Assembly: GCF_033366695.1 (NCBI RefSeq)
Contig: NZ_JAOBTQ010000001.1
Span: forward strand, 5,580,001 to 5,644,000
DNA: 64,000 nucleotides
Origin: Streptomyces sp. SCL15-4
GTDB taxonomy: Bacteria; Actinomycetota; Actinomycetes; Streptomycetales; Streptomycetaceae
Direction: 5' to 3'
Shown here: piece after piece, positions 63,592 through 64,000 of the stretch
Layout of the letters: every line of letters begins with the position of its first letter
Position numbering within the stretch: the first letter of the stretch is position 1
The notes under the pieces: generated by a model
What the model saw: the letters and a program-made list of their open reading frames with translations, nothing else
Told to the model about the DNA's origin: nothing
The model's database searches: none
Position numbers and translations under genes: made by a program

Positions 63592-64000
63592 GTGCCCGCG
63601 ACCCCTAACCATGTGCCCGAGCCGAGCCGTACCGCCCCGGCTCTGATCCGCAACTTCTGCATCATCGCGCACATCGACCACGGCAAGTCCACGCTCGCCG
63701 ACCGGATGCTCCAGCTGACCGGTGTGGTCGAGCAGCGGCAGATGCGTGCTCAGTACCTCGACCGGATGGACATCGAGCGCGAGCGCGGCATCACGATCAA
63801 GTCCCAGGCGGTGCGTCTGCCCTGGGCCCCGACCGAGGGCCCCGACCAGGGCACGACCCACATCCTCAACATGATCGACACCCCGGGGCACGTCGACTTC
63901 ACCTACGAGGTCTCGCGGTCGCTGGCCGCCTGCGAGGGGACCATCCTCCTGGTCGACGCCGCCCAGGGCATCGAGGCGCAGACCCTCGCCAACCTCTACC
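63592..64000 (+). CDS. lepA: Elongation factor 4 (LepA), N-terminal part (cut by window end)
   Basis: The first 136 codons of a translational GTPase that acts on stalled or back-translocated ribosomes. G1 is AHIDHGKST, the switch region is [13 protein letters not shown] and G3 is DTPGHVDF, in the order and spacing of LepA. The N-terminal extension [21 protein letters not shown] is typical of Streptomyces LepA. GTG 63592 is taken as the start. The frame is open to the last base, so the gene continues outside. Confidence 0.95.
   Translation, partial: MPATPNHVPEPSRTAPALIRNFCIIAHIDHGKSTLADRMLQLTGVVEQRQMRAQYLDRMDIERERGITIKSQAVRLPWAPTEGPDQGTTHILNMIDTPGHVDFTYEVSRSLAACEGTILLVDAAQGIEAQTLANLY

Overview
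This is a 64-kb piece of a very GC-rich actinobacterial chromosome, almost certainly Streptomyces. The codon use is strongly third-position G/C. GTG starts are common. The gene order folC–ndk–mreBCD–mrdA–rodA … rne–rplU–rpmA–obgE … proB–proA … nadD–LCP–rsfS–phosphatase–tRNA-Ala … leuS … comEA–comEC–holA–rpsT–lepA is the conserved Streptomyces core arrangement. I see no phage, insertion sequence, rRNA or CRISPR array. The first gene (folC) and the last (lepA) run off the window.

Layout. (1) 0–8.3 kb: end of folC, a DUF4233 membrane protein, ndk, then the rod/spore-wall cluster mreB, mreC, mreD, mrdA (PBP2) and rodA. (2) 8.3–15.4 kb: a CYTH–CHAD protein, a B12-binding-type radical SAM protein (TIGR03960), a secreted vanadium-haloperoxidase-like enzyme, a highly repetitive cationic membrane protein, and the TIGR03936 partner of the radical SAM protein. 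(3) 15.7–23.0 kb: a giant RNase E/G whose frame is broken twice around a 147-bp tandem repeat array, then rplU, rpmA and obgE. (4) 23.5–32.3 kb: a Tat-exported PhoD-type phosphatase, then a teichoic-acid-like module: a cytidylyltransferase/SDR fusion, a TagF-like polymerase, a GT2 glycosyltransferase and a divergent pyruvyltransferase. (5) 32.5–43.3 kb: proB, a small orphan, proA, a pair of related single-pass membrane proteins that look leaderless, an M48 protease, two 54-residue membrane proteins, nadD, an LCP-like protein with a degenerate active site, rsfS and a GpgP-like phosphatase. (6) 43.3–47.9 kb: two identical tRNA-Ala(GGC) genes bracketing an XRE regulator/MFS exporter pair, two small zinc-binding proteins and a GT87 glycosyltransferase. 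(7) 48–50.9 kb: a two-gene redox module (NuoF–ferredoxin fusion plus a di-heme membrane protein). (8) 51–64 kb: leuS behind a leucine attenuator, a coiled-coil membrane protein, DegV, comEA, comEC, a YceI fusion, a small acidic protein, holA, rpsT and lepA.

How it fits together. Much of the window serves the cell envelope and sporulation: Mre/PBP2/RodA for wall synthesis, the CDP-alditol/TagF/GT2/pyruvyltransferase genes for an anionic wall polymer, and an LCP-like protein of the type that handles such polymers. Translation and RNA genes (rne, rplU, rpmA, obgE, rsfS, leuS, rpsT, lepA) are interleaved. The observations most worth a second look are the leuS attenuator with a leaderless Leu leader peptide, the heme-b/NuoF-like redox pair lacking one expected N3-cluster cysteine, the LCP-like protein missing conserved arginines, the paralogous leaderless membrane pair, and the double-frameshifted repeat-bearing RNase E.
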